Assembly (NCBI GenBank): GCA_025361205.1
Contig: JANYAS010000156.1
Location: forward strand, 22,959 to 86,958
Direction of reading: 5' to 3'
Source of the DNA: Holophagaceae bacterium
GTDB lineage: Bacteria > Acidobacteriota > Holophagae > Holophagales > Holophagaceae
DNA length: 64,000 bases
Both the position numbers and the translations under genes were made by a program. The notes below the pieces were generated by a model, which saw nothing but the letters and a program-made list of their open reading frames with translations, did no database searches and was not told the DNA's origin. Below, piece after piece: positions 25,415-33,623 of the stretch (position 1 is the stretch's first letter; each line of letters opens with the position of its first letter).

Positions 25415-26341
25415 CCCCAGGCTGCGGATCCGGGCGGCTCGGGTGTCGATCTCGGTGATGCGGAAGGCGAAGTTGCCGTCCACCACCACGACCTCGCCCT
25501 TGGCGATGAGCTTGCCATTTACGAGCAGTTCCACGGGTGCATCGGCGCTGCGGTTCAGTTCGAGGATGGACCCGGGCGTGAGCTTCAGCAATTCGCCCAT
25601 CTGCATCTCGGTCTGGCCCATGCGCACGACCACGGGCAGCTGGATGTCCAACAGCAGTTCAAGGTTGCCGGCGTCGTGGGTGGGACCGGTGGCCACCGGA
25701 GCCTGGCGAGTCGGGGCGGGGGCGGTGGGGGTGGTGGCCGGGGCCGCCGCCTGGGCGGGGACGGCGGGCACCTCGCCGAAGCCCAGCTTCCGCTTGAGCT
25801 GCTGGAGCAGGAGATCGGGGAACAGGATGTGGATGGTGGTACTGAGGGTGTCCTGGGTGGTGGCCAGGGCAATGTCTTGGAAGGAACCCTGGCCCAGGTG
25901 CTCGGCGAAGGCGGCCGCTTCGGGCGCGACGGCCAGGATCTCCACATTGGCGATGGCGAAGGTCTCGCCCGCGAGGTCGGACAGGGTCTGGTTGGCGCTG
26001 CCCATAACCTGGTTGAAGGTCTCCGCCAGGGCATCCTTGGAATCGCCCACCAATTCATCCGCAGAGGCGCCCTCACCACCCAGCATGAGGTCCACAAGCA
26101 TGGTGCCTTCCTTCAGGGGGAGGCTGAAGATGAGAGTCCCGCTCAGGCCCTTCTGGTAGTTCGCCTTCACGAGCACGGCCGTGCCCTCGTGGAGGGCGGC
26201 GACGGCGGCGGGTTCCAGTAGCTCACCCGGGGCGGATTTGAGCTGGAATTCGCGACCGGTGAGCATGGAGAAGACCGAGGCCATGCTTTCGGCGAAAGCG
26301 CTGCCGGTCTTCTGGAAGAATTCTGTGTCTCGGGCATCCAT
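25412..26341 (-). CDS. fliN: Flagellar motor switch protein FliN (FliY-like architecture)
   Basis: 309 aa, much longer than classical FliN (~135 aa). The C-terminal ~85 residues are the SpoA/C-ring domain ('LELLLDIQLPVVVRMGQTEMQMGELLKLTPGSILELNRSADAPVELLVNGKLIAKGEVVVVDGNFAFRITEI'). The N-terminal ~190 residues resemble the CheC-like middle domain of FliY, with 'DALAETFNQVMGSANQTLSD' fitting the ExxN phosphatase motif; a Pro/Ala/Thr linker separates them. It sits in the C-ring with FliM and FliG. CheY-P phosphatase activity is possible but unproven. fliM precedes it by 3 nt. Confidence 0.9.
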   Translation of the reverse strand: MDARDTEFFQKTGSAFAESMASVFSMLTGREFQLKSAPGELLEPAAVAALHEGTAVLVKANYQKGLSGTLIFSLPLKEGTMLVDLMLGGEGASADELVGDSKDALAETFNQVMGSANQTLSDLAGETFAIANVEILAVAPEAAAFAEHLGQGSFQDIALATTQDTLSTTIHILFPDLLLQQLKRKLGFGEVPAVPAQAAAPATTPTAPAPTRQAPVATGPTHDAGNLELLLDIQLPVVVRMGQTEMQMGELLKLTPGSILELNRSADAPVELLVNGKLIAKGEVVVVDGNFAFRITEIDTRAARIRSLG

Positions 26342-26344
26342 GAT

Positions 26345-27361
26345 TCACCCTTCCGACCGGCTGCCGGTCACTTGGAATACGCGTTTCCCGTTGGGGTTCA
26401 GGGCCACCAGGCCCAGGAAGCGAGGAATGCCGTCCACGCACAGGTCAAGCTCGGCGTCGAAGCGCTTGGTCAGCGGGATGAGGTCGCCTGCCTTGAGCTG
26501 GAGCAACTCCTCCATGCTGAGGCTAGTGCCCTGGATCTCGGCCGCGGCCTCCATGGGGCAGCGTTTGAGGCTGGCCATGAGCAGGCGGGCTTCCTCGTAG
26601 GTGGAGGACTTCTTATAGCCCGTGAACATTTCCTGGTCGAACTTGTTGGAGATGGGCTCGAGGATGATGCTCGGGATGGCCAGGTTGATCATGCCGCTCA
26701 CGGGGCCCATCTTCACCTCGAACACCACCAGGAGGACCACCTCGTTGGGCGCCACGATCTGGATGAGCTGGGGGCTCGTTTCCCGGGCCTGAATGCGGAA
26801 GTCCAGGTCCACGATGCCCCGCCAGGATTCCCGCATGTCCTCCAGCAGCAGCTTGAGGATGCCGTCGAAGATGCTCTGCTCGATGTCGGTCATGGTCCGC
26901 AGGACCTTCAGTGGCTCGCCGGGACCGCCCAGCATCTTGTCGATGATGGGGAACACCAGGGTGGGGTTGACCTCCAGGGCCAGGGCCCCTTCCAGGGGCT
27001 TGATGGAGATGGCGTTGAAGCAGGTGGGATCGGGCACGGACAGCAGGAATTCCTGGTAGCTGAGCTGCTCGACGCTCACCAGGTTCACTTCCGTGATGGT
27101 CCGCAGGTAGGCGCTCAGGGAACTGGAGAAATTCCGGGCGAAGCGGTCGTGCATGAAGTGAAGCGACCGCATCTGCTCGCGGCTGACCCGGTCGGGACGG
27201 CGGAAGTTGTAGAGGGTGACCTTGCGCTGAACCTGGGCTTTTTTTGCCTGGGATGTTGCTCCGCTTCGCTCCCCCGCCCCGGTGGCCGAGGGCTTCCCGG
27301 CCGGCTTGGTGTGGGACTTAAGTAGCGCGTCTACTTCCTCTTGGCTCAGGATTTTGGCCAT
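26345..27361 (-). CDS. fliM: Flagellar motor switch protein FliM
   Basis: 338 aa. The N-terminus carries the CheY-P binding peptide region ('ILSQEEVDALLKS'). The CheC-like middle domain follows ('YNFRRPDRVSREQMRSLHFMHDRFARNFSSSLSAYLR...GGPGEPLKVLRTMTDIEQSIFDGILKLLLEDM'). The C-terminal SpoA domain is 'MEAAAEIQGTSLSMEELLQLKAGDLIPLTKRFDAELDLCVDGIPRFLGLVALNPNGKRVFQVT'. It is the core of the switch that reverses rotation on CheY-P binding. fliA lies 3 nt upstream, so it is co-transcribed. Confidence 0.97.
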   Translation of the reverse strand: MAKILSQEEVDALLKSHTKPAGKPSATGAGERSGATSQAKKAQVQRKVTLYNFRRPDRVSREQMRSLHFMHDRFARNFSSSLSAYLRTITEVNLVSVEQLSYQEFLLSVPDPTCFNAISIKPLEGALALEVNPTLVFPIIDKMLGGPGEPLKVLRTMTDIEQSIFDGILKLLLEDMRESWRGIVDLDFRIQARETSPQLIQIVAPNEVVLLVVFEVKMGPVSGMINLAIPSIILEPISNKFDQEMFTGYKKSSTYEEARLLMASLKRCPMEAAAEIQGTSLSMEELLQLKAGDLIPLTKRFDAELDLCVDGIPRFLGLVALNPNGKRVFQVTGSRSEG

Positions 27362-27364
27362 GGC

Positions 27365-28288
27365 TTATCCTTCGATGTGCTTCTCCGAGAGCTTGCCCCG
27401 GAGTCGCAGCATGGCCTTGGTATGCAATTGGGATACCCGGGACTCGGTAATGTTCAGGAGCGTCCCGATTTCCTTCATGGTCAGCTCGTCGAAATAGTAG
27501 AGCTGGACGACGAATTTCTCCTTCTTCGGCAGCATTTCCATTGCGATGCGGAGGATGTCCTTGATCTCGGAGGCCTGGAAGAGCTGGTGGGGATCCTCCG
27601 CGTCCGGGTCGGCAACGAAGCTGATGATGCTCTCGCCTTCGCCATCCTCGCCCACCTCGATGAAGGTGCCGAGGGTGACGCCTTTCAGGTCATCCAGATT
27701 CTTATGCAGTTCCTCCAAGGGAATGCCCAGGTGCCCCGCCACTTCCTCGTCCGTGGCGGCTCGGCCCATCTGCTGCTCGAGCTGGTGGTAGGAGCCCTCG
27801 ATGTCCTTCTTCTTGCGGCGCAGGCTGCGGGGCACCCAGTCCAGATCCCTCAGGCCGTCGAGGATGGCCCCCTTGACCCGGAGTTCGGCATAGGTCTTGA
27901 ACTTGATGTTGCGCGCGGGCTCGAATTTCTCGATGGCATCCATGAGGCCCAGGATGCCGCTGTTGATGAGGTCGTCCAGCTCCACGTGGGCGGGCAGCCG
28001 CGACGCGATGCGGTGGGCCACGAACTTCACCAGGGGCACATAATCCTTGATGATCTGCTCGCGGTTGTTGCGGTCGAAGGGTTCCGGCGGTTCGGCGGAT
28101 GCCGTGGCCGAGGGAGGGGTTTGCAATGTGGGAGGCGCAAGAAAAGGCAGGGGAGCTTTTCCGTAGGCTTTCGCCGCTGCGAGGGCGGCCCAGGGTCGAA
28201 GCGCCACCGGCGCCGACTCGACGACCCGAAGAGCCTCGCCGCTGAGGGGAAGGCCGGGGACGGGGGGGTGATCCGGATTGAAGGGCAT
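27365..28288 (-). CDS. fliA: Flagellar sigma factor FliA (sigma-28)
   Basis: 307 aa; sigma domains begin near residue 75. Region 2 reads 'DYVPLVKFVAHRIASRLPAHVELDDLINSGILGLMDAIEKFEPARNIKFKTYAELRVKGAILDGLRDLDWVPRSLRRKKKDIE', characteristic of the FliA/WhiG group. Region 4 reads 'PKKEKFVVQLYYFDELTMKEIGTLLNITESRVSQLHTKAMLRLR'. The first ~75 residues are a Pro/Ala-rich, non-conserved extension; an internal start is possible but I see no better one. It directs late flagellar genes such as flagellin, none of which is in the window. No flgM is visible nearby. Confidence 0.93.
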   Translation of the reverse strand: MPFNPDHPPVPGLPLSGEALRVVESAPVALRPWAALAAAKAYGKAPLPFLAPPTLQTPPSATASAEPPEPFDRNNREQIIKDYVPLVKFVAHRIASRLPAHVELDDLINSGILGLMDAIEKFEPARNIKFKTYAELRVKGAILDGLRDLDWVPRSLRRKKKDIEGSYHQLEQQMGRAATDEEVAGHLGIPLEELHKNLDDLKGVTLGTFIEVGEDGEGESIISFVADPDAEDPHQLFQASEIKDILRIAMEMLPKKEKFVVQLYYFDELTMKEIGTLLNITESRVSQLHTKAMLRLRGKLSEKHIEG

Positions 28289-28296
28289 CCTGGTTC

Positions 28297-29166
28297 CTAG
28301 ATGGGGTCTTCAGAGGCGAGCTGCCTCCAGAATGACGCAAAGCCGTCAGGCTGCAAGGATACGCGACTCAGCAATTGGCGGGCGAGGGCCTGGAAGGCCA
28401 GCGTGGCCGGGCACCGGGGGTAGAGGTCCACCACCCCCCGCTGCTGGCGCACGGCCTGCAGGATGTGGGGATCGTTGGGAATCAACCCCAGCACGTTGAG
28501 TCGTTTCCCCAGGAAGCGTTCCGTGGCGGCCTGCAGCTGGTCCACGGTCTCTTGGGCCTCGTCTGGGTTCTGGCCGTTATTCACCAGCAGCCACAGCGGC
28601 TTCGACGCCTCGCGGAGGTGCAGGATCTTCACCATGGCATAGGCGTCCACCAGGCTCGTGGGTTCCGGGGTGGTCACCAGGATGACCTCCTGGGCCGCCA
28701 TCAGTAGCTTCAGGACGGAATCGTGGATGCCCGCGGCGGTGTCGATGAGCAGCCAGTCGGCCGTTTCCGCCACGCGCTGCAGCCCCTGGATCAGCCGCAG
28801 TTCGCTCATGGTATCGAGGCGGGTCAACTCCTGGATGCCGCTGCTGGCGGGGATGATGCGGATGCCCATGGGGCCATCCAGCAAGATTTCCTCCAATACC
28901 TTCTCGCCCCGCAGCACGTGCTCCAGGGTGAACTGCGGGGACAGGCCGAGGAGGATGTCCAGGTTGGCCAGCCCGAAGTCCGCATCCATGACCACCACCC
29001 GCTCGCCCAACTGGGCCAGAGAGAGGGCGAGACCCGCCACGACGTTCGTCTTGCCGACGCCCCCCTTGCCAGAGGTGATGGCCAGCACCCGGGCGGCGAA
29101 CAGGGGGGCTTCGGGGCGCTGACCCTGGGCCAGGGTGCGGAGCCGGGCTGCCTGATCGTTATTCAT
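28297..29166 (-). CDS. flhG: Flagellar number regulator FlhG (FleN), MinD-like ATPase
   Basis: 289 aa. Deviant Walker A 'AITSGKGGVGKTNVVAGLALSLAQLGERVVVMDADFGLANLDILLG', plus 'DWLLIDTAAGIHDSVLKLLMAAQEVILVTTPEPTSLVDAYAMVKIL'. A basic N-terminal segment ('QAARLRTLAQG') resembles the DQAxxLR activator motif of FlhG, which stimulates the FlhF GTPase. It controls flagellar number and placement at the inner membrane. It starts inside the end of flhF (4-nt overlap) and fliA follows after 8 nt. Confidence 0.95.
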   Translation of the reverse strand: MNNDQAARLRTLAQGQRPEAPLFAARVLAITSGKGGVGKTNVVAGLALSLAQLGERVVVMDADFGLANLDILLGLSPQFTLEHVLRGEKVLEEILLDGPMGIRIIPASSGIQELTRLDTMSELRLIQGLQRVAETADWLLIDTAAGIHDSVLKLLMAAQEVILVTTPEPTSLVDAYAMVKILHLREASKPLWLLVNNGQNPDEAQETVDQLQAATERFLGKRLNVLGLIPNDPHILQAVRQQRGVVDLYPRCPATLAFQALARQLLSRVSLQPDGFASFWRQLASEDPI

Positions 29167-30437
29167 TCGGCCTCCTTCAGGGTGGCGGGGAGGATGAGGT
29201 CGGCCACCCGCCGGCTGGTGGCCAGTTCCAGGGCGTCGGGCACTTCCTGGCCCGTGCCCAGGTAGCTGAGGGGCCGTTTGACGCGGGCGAGGGTGCTGAG
29301 GATGGGGCCGTAGGTGGAGGTCTCGTCAAGCTTGGTGAAGAGCAGGCGGGTGGGGTGCAGTGGCTCGTATCGGGCCGCGATCTCGGTCAGGTCGCGGGGC
29401 TTGGTGGTGGCGGACAGCACCAGGTGGGTCTCCACGTCCGGCAGTTCCTCCAGCAGGAGCCGCAGCTGGCCCAGGGTTTCCGTGTCCTTTGGGCTGTGGC
29501 CGGGGGTGTCGATGAGGACCAGCGTGCGGTCCTGGTAGAAGCGCAGGGCGCTGCGGAGATCCTCCACCGTGAGGGCCACGTGCAGGGGCACCTGGAGGAT
29601 CTGCGCGTACTGCTGGAGCTGGTCCACGGCCGCCATGCGATAGGTGTCCAGGGTGACCAGGGCCACCTTCTGGTGGAGCTTCAGCTGGGCGTAGGCGGCC
29701 AGCTTGGCGATGGTGGTGGTCTTGCCCACGCCCGTGGGCCCCACCAGGGCAGCCACCCGCAGCTTGCCGGGATCGAGCTGGATGGGTGGGGCCACGGGGA
29801 TGAAGTCGGCGATGACGCGGCGCAGGAAGAGGCGGGCCCGCTCCGGATCCACGGCCCCGGCGGCGCCGTCGCCGTCCTGGTCTGTGAGGGCGCGCTGGGC
29901 GTACTCGCAAAGCCTCAGCGCGATGAGGGGCTCCACGTCGTTGGCGACGAGATCGCCGTACATTTCCAGCAGGCTCGGCGGCAGGTGGAGCTGGGCGGGG
30001 GGCATGCCCTGGCGCTGGATGCGGCTCAGCAGCGCCTTCATCTGATCCAGCTCTTTCAGGATCGAGGCGTTGCGCGAGTCATTGTCTTTCAAGGCCGCCA
30101 CGGCCCCCTTGATCTCCAGCAGTTCCCGGCGCAGCGGCTGGAGGTCCATGGGCGGCGCGGGAGGCGTGGGTGGGCCAGGCACCCGGGCGGGCCGGGGGGC
30201 CGGTGGGACGCCCAAGGGGGCCCGCAGGCCGTACGTGAGGGGAGGCCCGCCCGCGGCCATGGGCAGGGCTTCGTCCACGGCAGCCGTGACCTCGATGATG
30301 GCTTCCTCGCCCAGGCCCAGGGCTGCGGGGCGGCGCCGGGTCCGCGTGGATAAGATGAAGGCCTCTTCGCCCATCTCCTTCTTCACGATGTCCAAGGCGT
30401 CCTGCATGGATCCGGCTTCGAAGGTCTTCACGCGCAT
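29163..30437 (-). CDS. flhF: Flagellar biosynthesis GTPase FlhF
   Basis: 424 aa. N-terminal B-domain 'VKTFEAGSMQDALDIVKKEMGEEAFILSTRTRR', then a Pro/Gly-rich linker. The NG GTPase of the SRP family follows: G1 'ALVGPTGVGKTTTIAKLAAYAQL', 'VALVTLDTYRMAAVDQLQQYAQIL', G3 'LVLIDTPGHSPKD', G4-like 'LLFTKLDETSTYG', and 'PLSYLGTGQEVPDALELA'. FlhF recruits the first basal-body components to the pole or chosen site. Presence with FlhG implies regulated, usually polar, flagellation. Upstream flhA is 10 nt away. Confidence 0.96.
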   Translation of the reverse strand: MRVKTFEAGSMQDALDIVKKEMGEEAFILSTRTRRRPAALGLGEEAIIEVTAAVDEALPMAAGGPPLTYGLRAPLGVPPAPRPARVPGPPTPPAPPMDLQPLRRELLEIKGAVAALKDNDSRNASILKELDQMKALLSRIQRQGMPPAQLHLPPSLLEMYGDLVANDVEPLIALRLCEYAQRALTDQDGDGAAGAVDPERARLFLRRVIADFIPVAPPIQLDPGKLRVAALVGPTGVGKTTTIAKLAAYAQLKLHQKVALVTLDTYRMAAVDQLQQYAQILQVPLHVALTVEDLRSALRFYQDRTLVLIDTPGHSPKDTETLGQLRLLLEELPDVETHLVLSATTKPRDLTEIAARYEPLHPTRLLFTKLDETSTYGPILSTLARVKRPLSYLGTGQEVPDALELATSRRVADLILPATLKEAE

Positions 30438-30447
30438 ACAGCATCCT

Positions 30448-32547
30448 TCATGAGACGGTTCCGAGGTTCACGACGCGGACATCCATGGGTACCTCGCTGT
30501 GGCTCAGCACCACCAGGTGGGGCAGGGCCCGCTCCAGGAGGCGCCGGAGGTGAGGGCGCACCACCGGGTTGGTGAGCAGCACGGGCTGGGCCCCGGGCAG
30601 CAGGGACGCGATGCCGTTGACGATGCGGGTGAGCAGTTCCTGGGTGCGGCCCGGTTCCAGCGCCAGGAAGCTGCCCCGGTCCGTCTGCTCGATGCCGCCC
30701 TGGAGGGTCTGCTCCAGGGATGGATCCAGGACCAGGACTCCCAGATCGCCGTTCTCGGACAGGTGGGGGCCGGTGAGCACCCGGCCCATGGCCTGGCGCA
30801 CGTACTCAGTGATGAAGCCGATGTCCTTGGTCATGGTGGCCGCGTCGGCGGTGGCTTCTAGGATGCGCCCCAGGTCCCGCACGGGCACCCGTTCCCGCAG
30901 GAGGTTGTGCAGAACCTTCTGCAGCATCGCCACGCTGAGGACGTTGGGAATGAGGTCGTCCACCAGGCGCGGGGAGGTCTCCTTGAGGGTGTCCAGCAGG
31001 TGCTGGACCTCGGGCCGTCCCAGCAGGTCCGGGGCGTGCTGCTTGATGAGTTCAGAAAGGTGCGTGGTGAGCACCGTCGCCGGCTCCACCACCGTGTAAC
31101 CCAGCATCTGGGCCCGGTCCCGCATGGCATCGGGAATCCAGTAGGCCGGCAGGCCGAAGGCGGGCTCGGAGGTGGGGGTGCCGGCGAGTTCCTCCGTGGC
31201 GGTGCCGGGGTTCATGGCCATGAACTGGGCGGGCTGAAGCTCTGCCCGGGCGATCTCCTCGCCCCGAAGCAGGATGCGGTAGGTGTGGGGTGGGAGCTGC
31301 AGGTTGTCCCGGATGCGCACGGGGGGCACCACGATGCCCAGTTCCTGGGCCATCTGGCGCCGCACGGCCTTGATGCGCTCCAGCACCGTGCCGCCCTGGT
31401 TCACGTCCAGCAAGGGAATGAGGCTGTAGCCCACCTCCAGGCCCAGGGGATCCACCTTGAGCAGGCCCTCCACCCGGTCACCGGCCTCCGTCGTGGCCGC
31501 CTTGGCCTTCTCGGCAGCGGCCAAATCCTCGGCGGCCTCGTGGGTCACGGATGGCAGTTTCCAGGCCGCATAGGCCATCACACCGAAGATGGCACCCATC
31601 ACCCAGAAGGGGAACAGGGGCAGGCCCGGCACGGCGCCAAAGAGAAAGAGTACGGCGGTGGCGATGGCCAGGGGCCGGGGGTCCGCCCCCATCTGCCCCA
31701 GGACCTGGCTGCCCAGGCCCGTGGCGTCGCTGCCGCTGCGGGTGGTCAGGATGGCGCCGCCCACGCTGATGAGCAGGCTGGGGATCACCGTCACCAGGCC
31801 GTCGCCCACCGTGAGGAGGGTATAGACCTCCAGGGCCTGCGTCACCGGCATGTTGTAGCGCACCACGCCCAGGATGATGCCCGCCACGATGTTGACGGCC
31901 AGGATGATCAGGGCGGCCACGGAGTCCCGCTGGGTGAACTTCACGGCACCGTCCATGGCCCCGTAGAACCCGGCCTCCTCCTGAAGGTCCTTCCGGCGCC
32001 GGCGGGCCTCGTGTTCGTCGATGTAGCCCGCATTCAGATCGGCGTCGATGGCCATCTGCTTGCCCGGCATGGCGTCCAGGGTGAAGCGGGCGGTCACTTC
32101 AGCGATGCGGCCCGCGCCGTGGTTGATGACCAGGAACTGGATGGCCAGCAGGATCAGGAACACCACCAGGCCGATGACATAGCTGCCGCCCACCACGAAC
32201 TGGCCAAAGGCCTTCACCATGTTGCCGGCGGCGTCCGCGCCCTGGTCTCCGGCATAGAGCAGAATCCGCCGGGTGGTGGCCACATTGATGGCCAGACGGA
32301 AAAGCGTCACCACCAGCAGCACCGAAGGGTAGGAACTGAACTCCTTGGGACGGGGCACATACATGCCCACCATCAGGATCACCAGGCTCAGGGTGATGTT
32401 GAGGACGATGAGCAGATCCACCATGAAGGCGGGCATGGGCAGGACCATCACCACCAGCACGATCATCACGAAGATGGGCGCAGCGAGATCCGACCGCTTG
32501 GCCAGGCGGCCCATAAATGGAAGCAGACGATCCAGCAAGGTCAACAT
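30448..32547 (-). CDS. flhA: Flagellar export gate protein FlhA
   Basis: 699 aa, normal. The N-terminal half has 7-8 membrane helices ('APIFVMIVLVVMVLPMPAFMVDLLIVLNITLSLVILMVGMYV', 'YVIGLVVFLILLAIQFLVI'). The FHIPEP loop is present ('VINHGAGRIAEVTARFTLDAMPGKQMAIDADLNAGYIDEHEARRRR'). The C-terminal cytoplasmic ring domain docks chaperone-substrate complexes ('LSELIKQHAPDLLGRPEVQHLLDTLKE'). FlhA is the ion-conducting part of the export gate. flhB and fliPQR are not in the window. It heads the second flagellar operon behind a sigma-54-like site. Confidence 0.97.
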   Translation of the reverse strand: MLTLLDRLLPFMGRLAKRSDLAAPIFVMIVLVVMVLPMPAFMVDLLIVLNITLSLVILMVGMYVPRPKEFSSYPSVLLVVTLFRLAINVATTRRILLYAGDQGADAAGNMVKAFGQFVVGGSYVIGLVVFLILLAIQFLVINHGAGRIAEVTARFTLDAMPGKQMAIDADLNAGYIDEHEARRRRKDLQEEAGFYGAMDGAVKFTQRDSVAALIILAVNIVAGIILGVVRYNMPVTQALEVYTLLTVGDGLVTVIPSLLISVGGAILTTRSGSDATGLGSQVLGQMGADPRPLAIATAVLFLFGAVPGLPLFPFWVMGAIFGVMAYAAWKLPSVTHEAAEDLAAAEKAKAATTEAGDRVEGLLKVDPLGLEVGYSLIPLLDVNQGGTVLERIKAVRRQMAQELGIVVPPVRIRDNLQLPPHTYRILLRGEEIARAELQPAQFMAMNPGTATEELAGTPTSEPAFGLPAYWIPDAMRDRAQMLGYTVVEPATVLTTHLSELIKQHAPDLLGRPEVQHLLDTLKETSPRLVDDLIPNVLSVAMLQKVLHNLLRERVPVRDLGRILEATADAATMTKDIGFITEYVRQAMGRVLTGPHLSENGDLGVLVLDPSLEQTLQGGIEQTDRGSFLALEPGRTQELLTRIVNGIASLLPGAQPVLLTNPVVRPHLRRLLERALPHLVVLSHSEVPMDVRVVNLGTVS

Positions 32548-32568
32548 ACCGACACCCGGTGGATTGGG

Positions 32569-32584
32569 GGCGAGGCTTGTGCCA
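32569..32584 (-). promoter_or_regulatory. Candidate sigma-54 promoter for flhA-flhF-flhG-fliA-fliM-fliN
   Basis: The minus-strand TGGCACAAGCCTCGCC has a perfect TGGCAC -24 box and T-GC at the -12 position with exact spacing; one base of the -12 box differs. This is the best of the three flagellar sigma-54-like sites. The predicted start is only ~11 nt before the flhA ATG, so the leader would be short. Confidence 0.6.
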
Positions 32585-32617
32585 GATGGGCTATGGGCTG
32601 TGGGTTGTGGGCTGAGG
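32585..32617 (+). repeat. GGGCTGTGGG-type repeat, copy A
   Basis: AGATGGGCTATGGGCTGTGGGTTGTGGGCTGAGG-type sequence, itself made of degenerate GGGCTGT units. A related copy in the opposite orientation is at 33590-33623. The two bracket yraN and the membrane-protein gene. This copy lies directly upstream of the flhA promoter candidate. Confidence 0.5.
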
Positions 32618-32628
32618 TGCGGCCGAAC

Positions 32629-33012
32629 CTATCCCGTTTGAATCTTTAGTCCGTCCCACCGCTCCGGCGGATGGCATTTCCAGCGCCAGCCCGCCCAGCT
32701 CACTCGTTGGAAGCTGACGTCCCCGGGCCAGGGGACGCGGTCAAGCCAGCTCCGCAGGGCTCGCTGGAGGCGCAGGCGCTGCTCGGGCTCCAGGGCCGTG
32801 TCGGCGCCCACCCAGGCCCCGGGGCGCCGAGCTTTCACCTCCAGCAGGCGCAGCTCCGGCCCGCGGCTGAGGAGCAGGTCCAGTTCCCACCGGCCCAGCT
32901 TCTGACGCCAGGCCACCAGATCCCAGCCCTGGGCCCAGAACAGCCAGAGCGTCAGCCGTTCGGTGCGGAGGCCTAGGCGGCGGGCGGCCTCACCGCGCCG
33001 CGAATGGGTCAC
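32629..33012 (-). CDS. YraN/UPF0102-family endonuclease-fold protein
   Basis: 127 aa from GTG at 33012, overlapping the stop of the preceding gene (GTGA). It shows the family order 'GEAARRLGLRTERLTLWLFWAQGWDLVAWRQKLGRWELDLLLSRGPELRLLEVKARR'. The ELDLL aspartate and the EVK glutamate/lysine correspond to the PD-(D/E)XK-like catalytic core. C-terminal 'LRLQRALRSWL' is also typical. Members are small cytosolic proteins of uncertain physiological role, with nuclease activity suspected. Confidence 0.85.
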   Translation of the reverse strand: MTHSRRGEAARRLGLRTERLTLWLFWAQGWDLVAWRQKLGRWELDLLLSRGPELRLLEVKARRPGAWVGADTALEPEQRLRLQRALRSWLDRVPWPGDVSFQRVSWAGWRWKCHPPERWDGLKIQTG

Positions 33013-33578
33013 TCGTCTCGCCTGGGCAGCAGCAGGCTGCGTTGGACGCGCTCAAGGTTGCCGTGGATGCGGACGATCTTCCAGGCCAGGATCATGGCGT
33101 AGCCCAACCAGACCCAGAGCAGGCGCGGATCCACGGGCGTGCGCTTGAGGACGTCGGTGCCCAGGTCCAGGCGCAGGCCCTGAAGGTACCAAACCACGGC
33201 CCCGAAGGCGATCAGCAGGTAGCCCCAGCGGAACCAGTAGGGGCGCAGGCCCTCCTTTACCTTCCAGCGCAGCAGCAGCCAGCGGTCGAAGCGGTCGCTC
33301 TTCTCCTCGGTGAAGTGCAGGACCAGCAGTTGATCCACCAGGGGGGCGTAGCGGTGCACTTTCAGTTCCTGGAGCTCTTCGTCCCCGTTGACCTTGCGCA
33401 GGAAAGCTGACCGGATCTTCCCGATGCACTCCTCCCAGGGCGCTTCTTCGCGCTGAAGGGACAGGTGCAGCCGCAAAAGCCCCACCCACAGCAGGGCCTG
33501 GGCCAGCAGCACCGCCCACAGGGACATGCCCTGCCAGCCTTGGGTGCGGACGAGTTCGAGGAAGCGGGATAGATCCAT
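33009..33578 (-). CDS. Membrane protein of unknown function (189 aa)
   Basis: It begins 'MDLSRFLELVRTQGWQGMSLWAVLLAQALLWVGLLRLHLSL' with a first membrane helix. A charged cytoplasmic stretch follows ('EEAPWEECIGKIRSAFLRKVNGDEELQELKVHRY'), then two further hydrophobic segments ('RWGYLLIAFGAVVWYLQGL', 'LLWVWLGYAMILAWKIV'). No catalytic motif or family is recognised. It overlaps yraN by 4 nt and follows the DnaQ-like gene after a repeat, so it belongs to this small operon. It is well-coded and has an ordinary start; real gene, unknown role. Confidence 0.75.
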   Translation of the reverse strand: MDLSRFLELVRTQGWQGMSLWAVLLAQALLWVGLLRLHLSLQREEAPWEECIGKIRSAFLRKVNGDEELQELKVHRYAPLVDQLLVLHFTEEKSDRFDRWLLLRWKVKEGLRPYWFRWGYLLIAFGAVVWYLQGLRLDLGTDVLKRTPVDPRLLWVWLGYAMILAWKIVRIHGNLERVQRSLLLPRRDE

Positions 33579-33589
33579 GGGGGAGGGCC

Positions 33590-33623
33590 CTCAGCCTACA
33601 GCCTACAGCCCACGGCCCATCAG
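33590..33623 (-). repeat. GGGCTGTAGG-type repeat, copy B (starts at the exonuclease stop codon)
   Basis: On the minus strand the repeat begins with the TGA stop of the DnaQ-like gene: TGATGGGCCGTGGGCTGTAGGCTGTAGGCTGAGG. It is made of 9-10-nt GGGCTGTAG units and resembles copy A (32585-32617) in inverted orientation. Confidence 0.55.

Noticed and set aside
30907-32649. 580-aa plus-strand ORF opposite flhA (also 5363-6793, 9524-11068, 23389-25008, 14134-15213)
   Set aside because: Long antisense frames with His/Gly/Asp-rich low-information sequence; each lies opposite a gene with clear family motifs.
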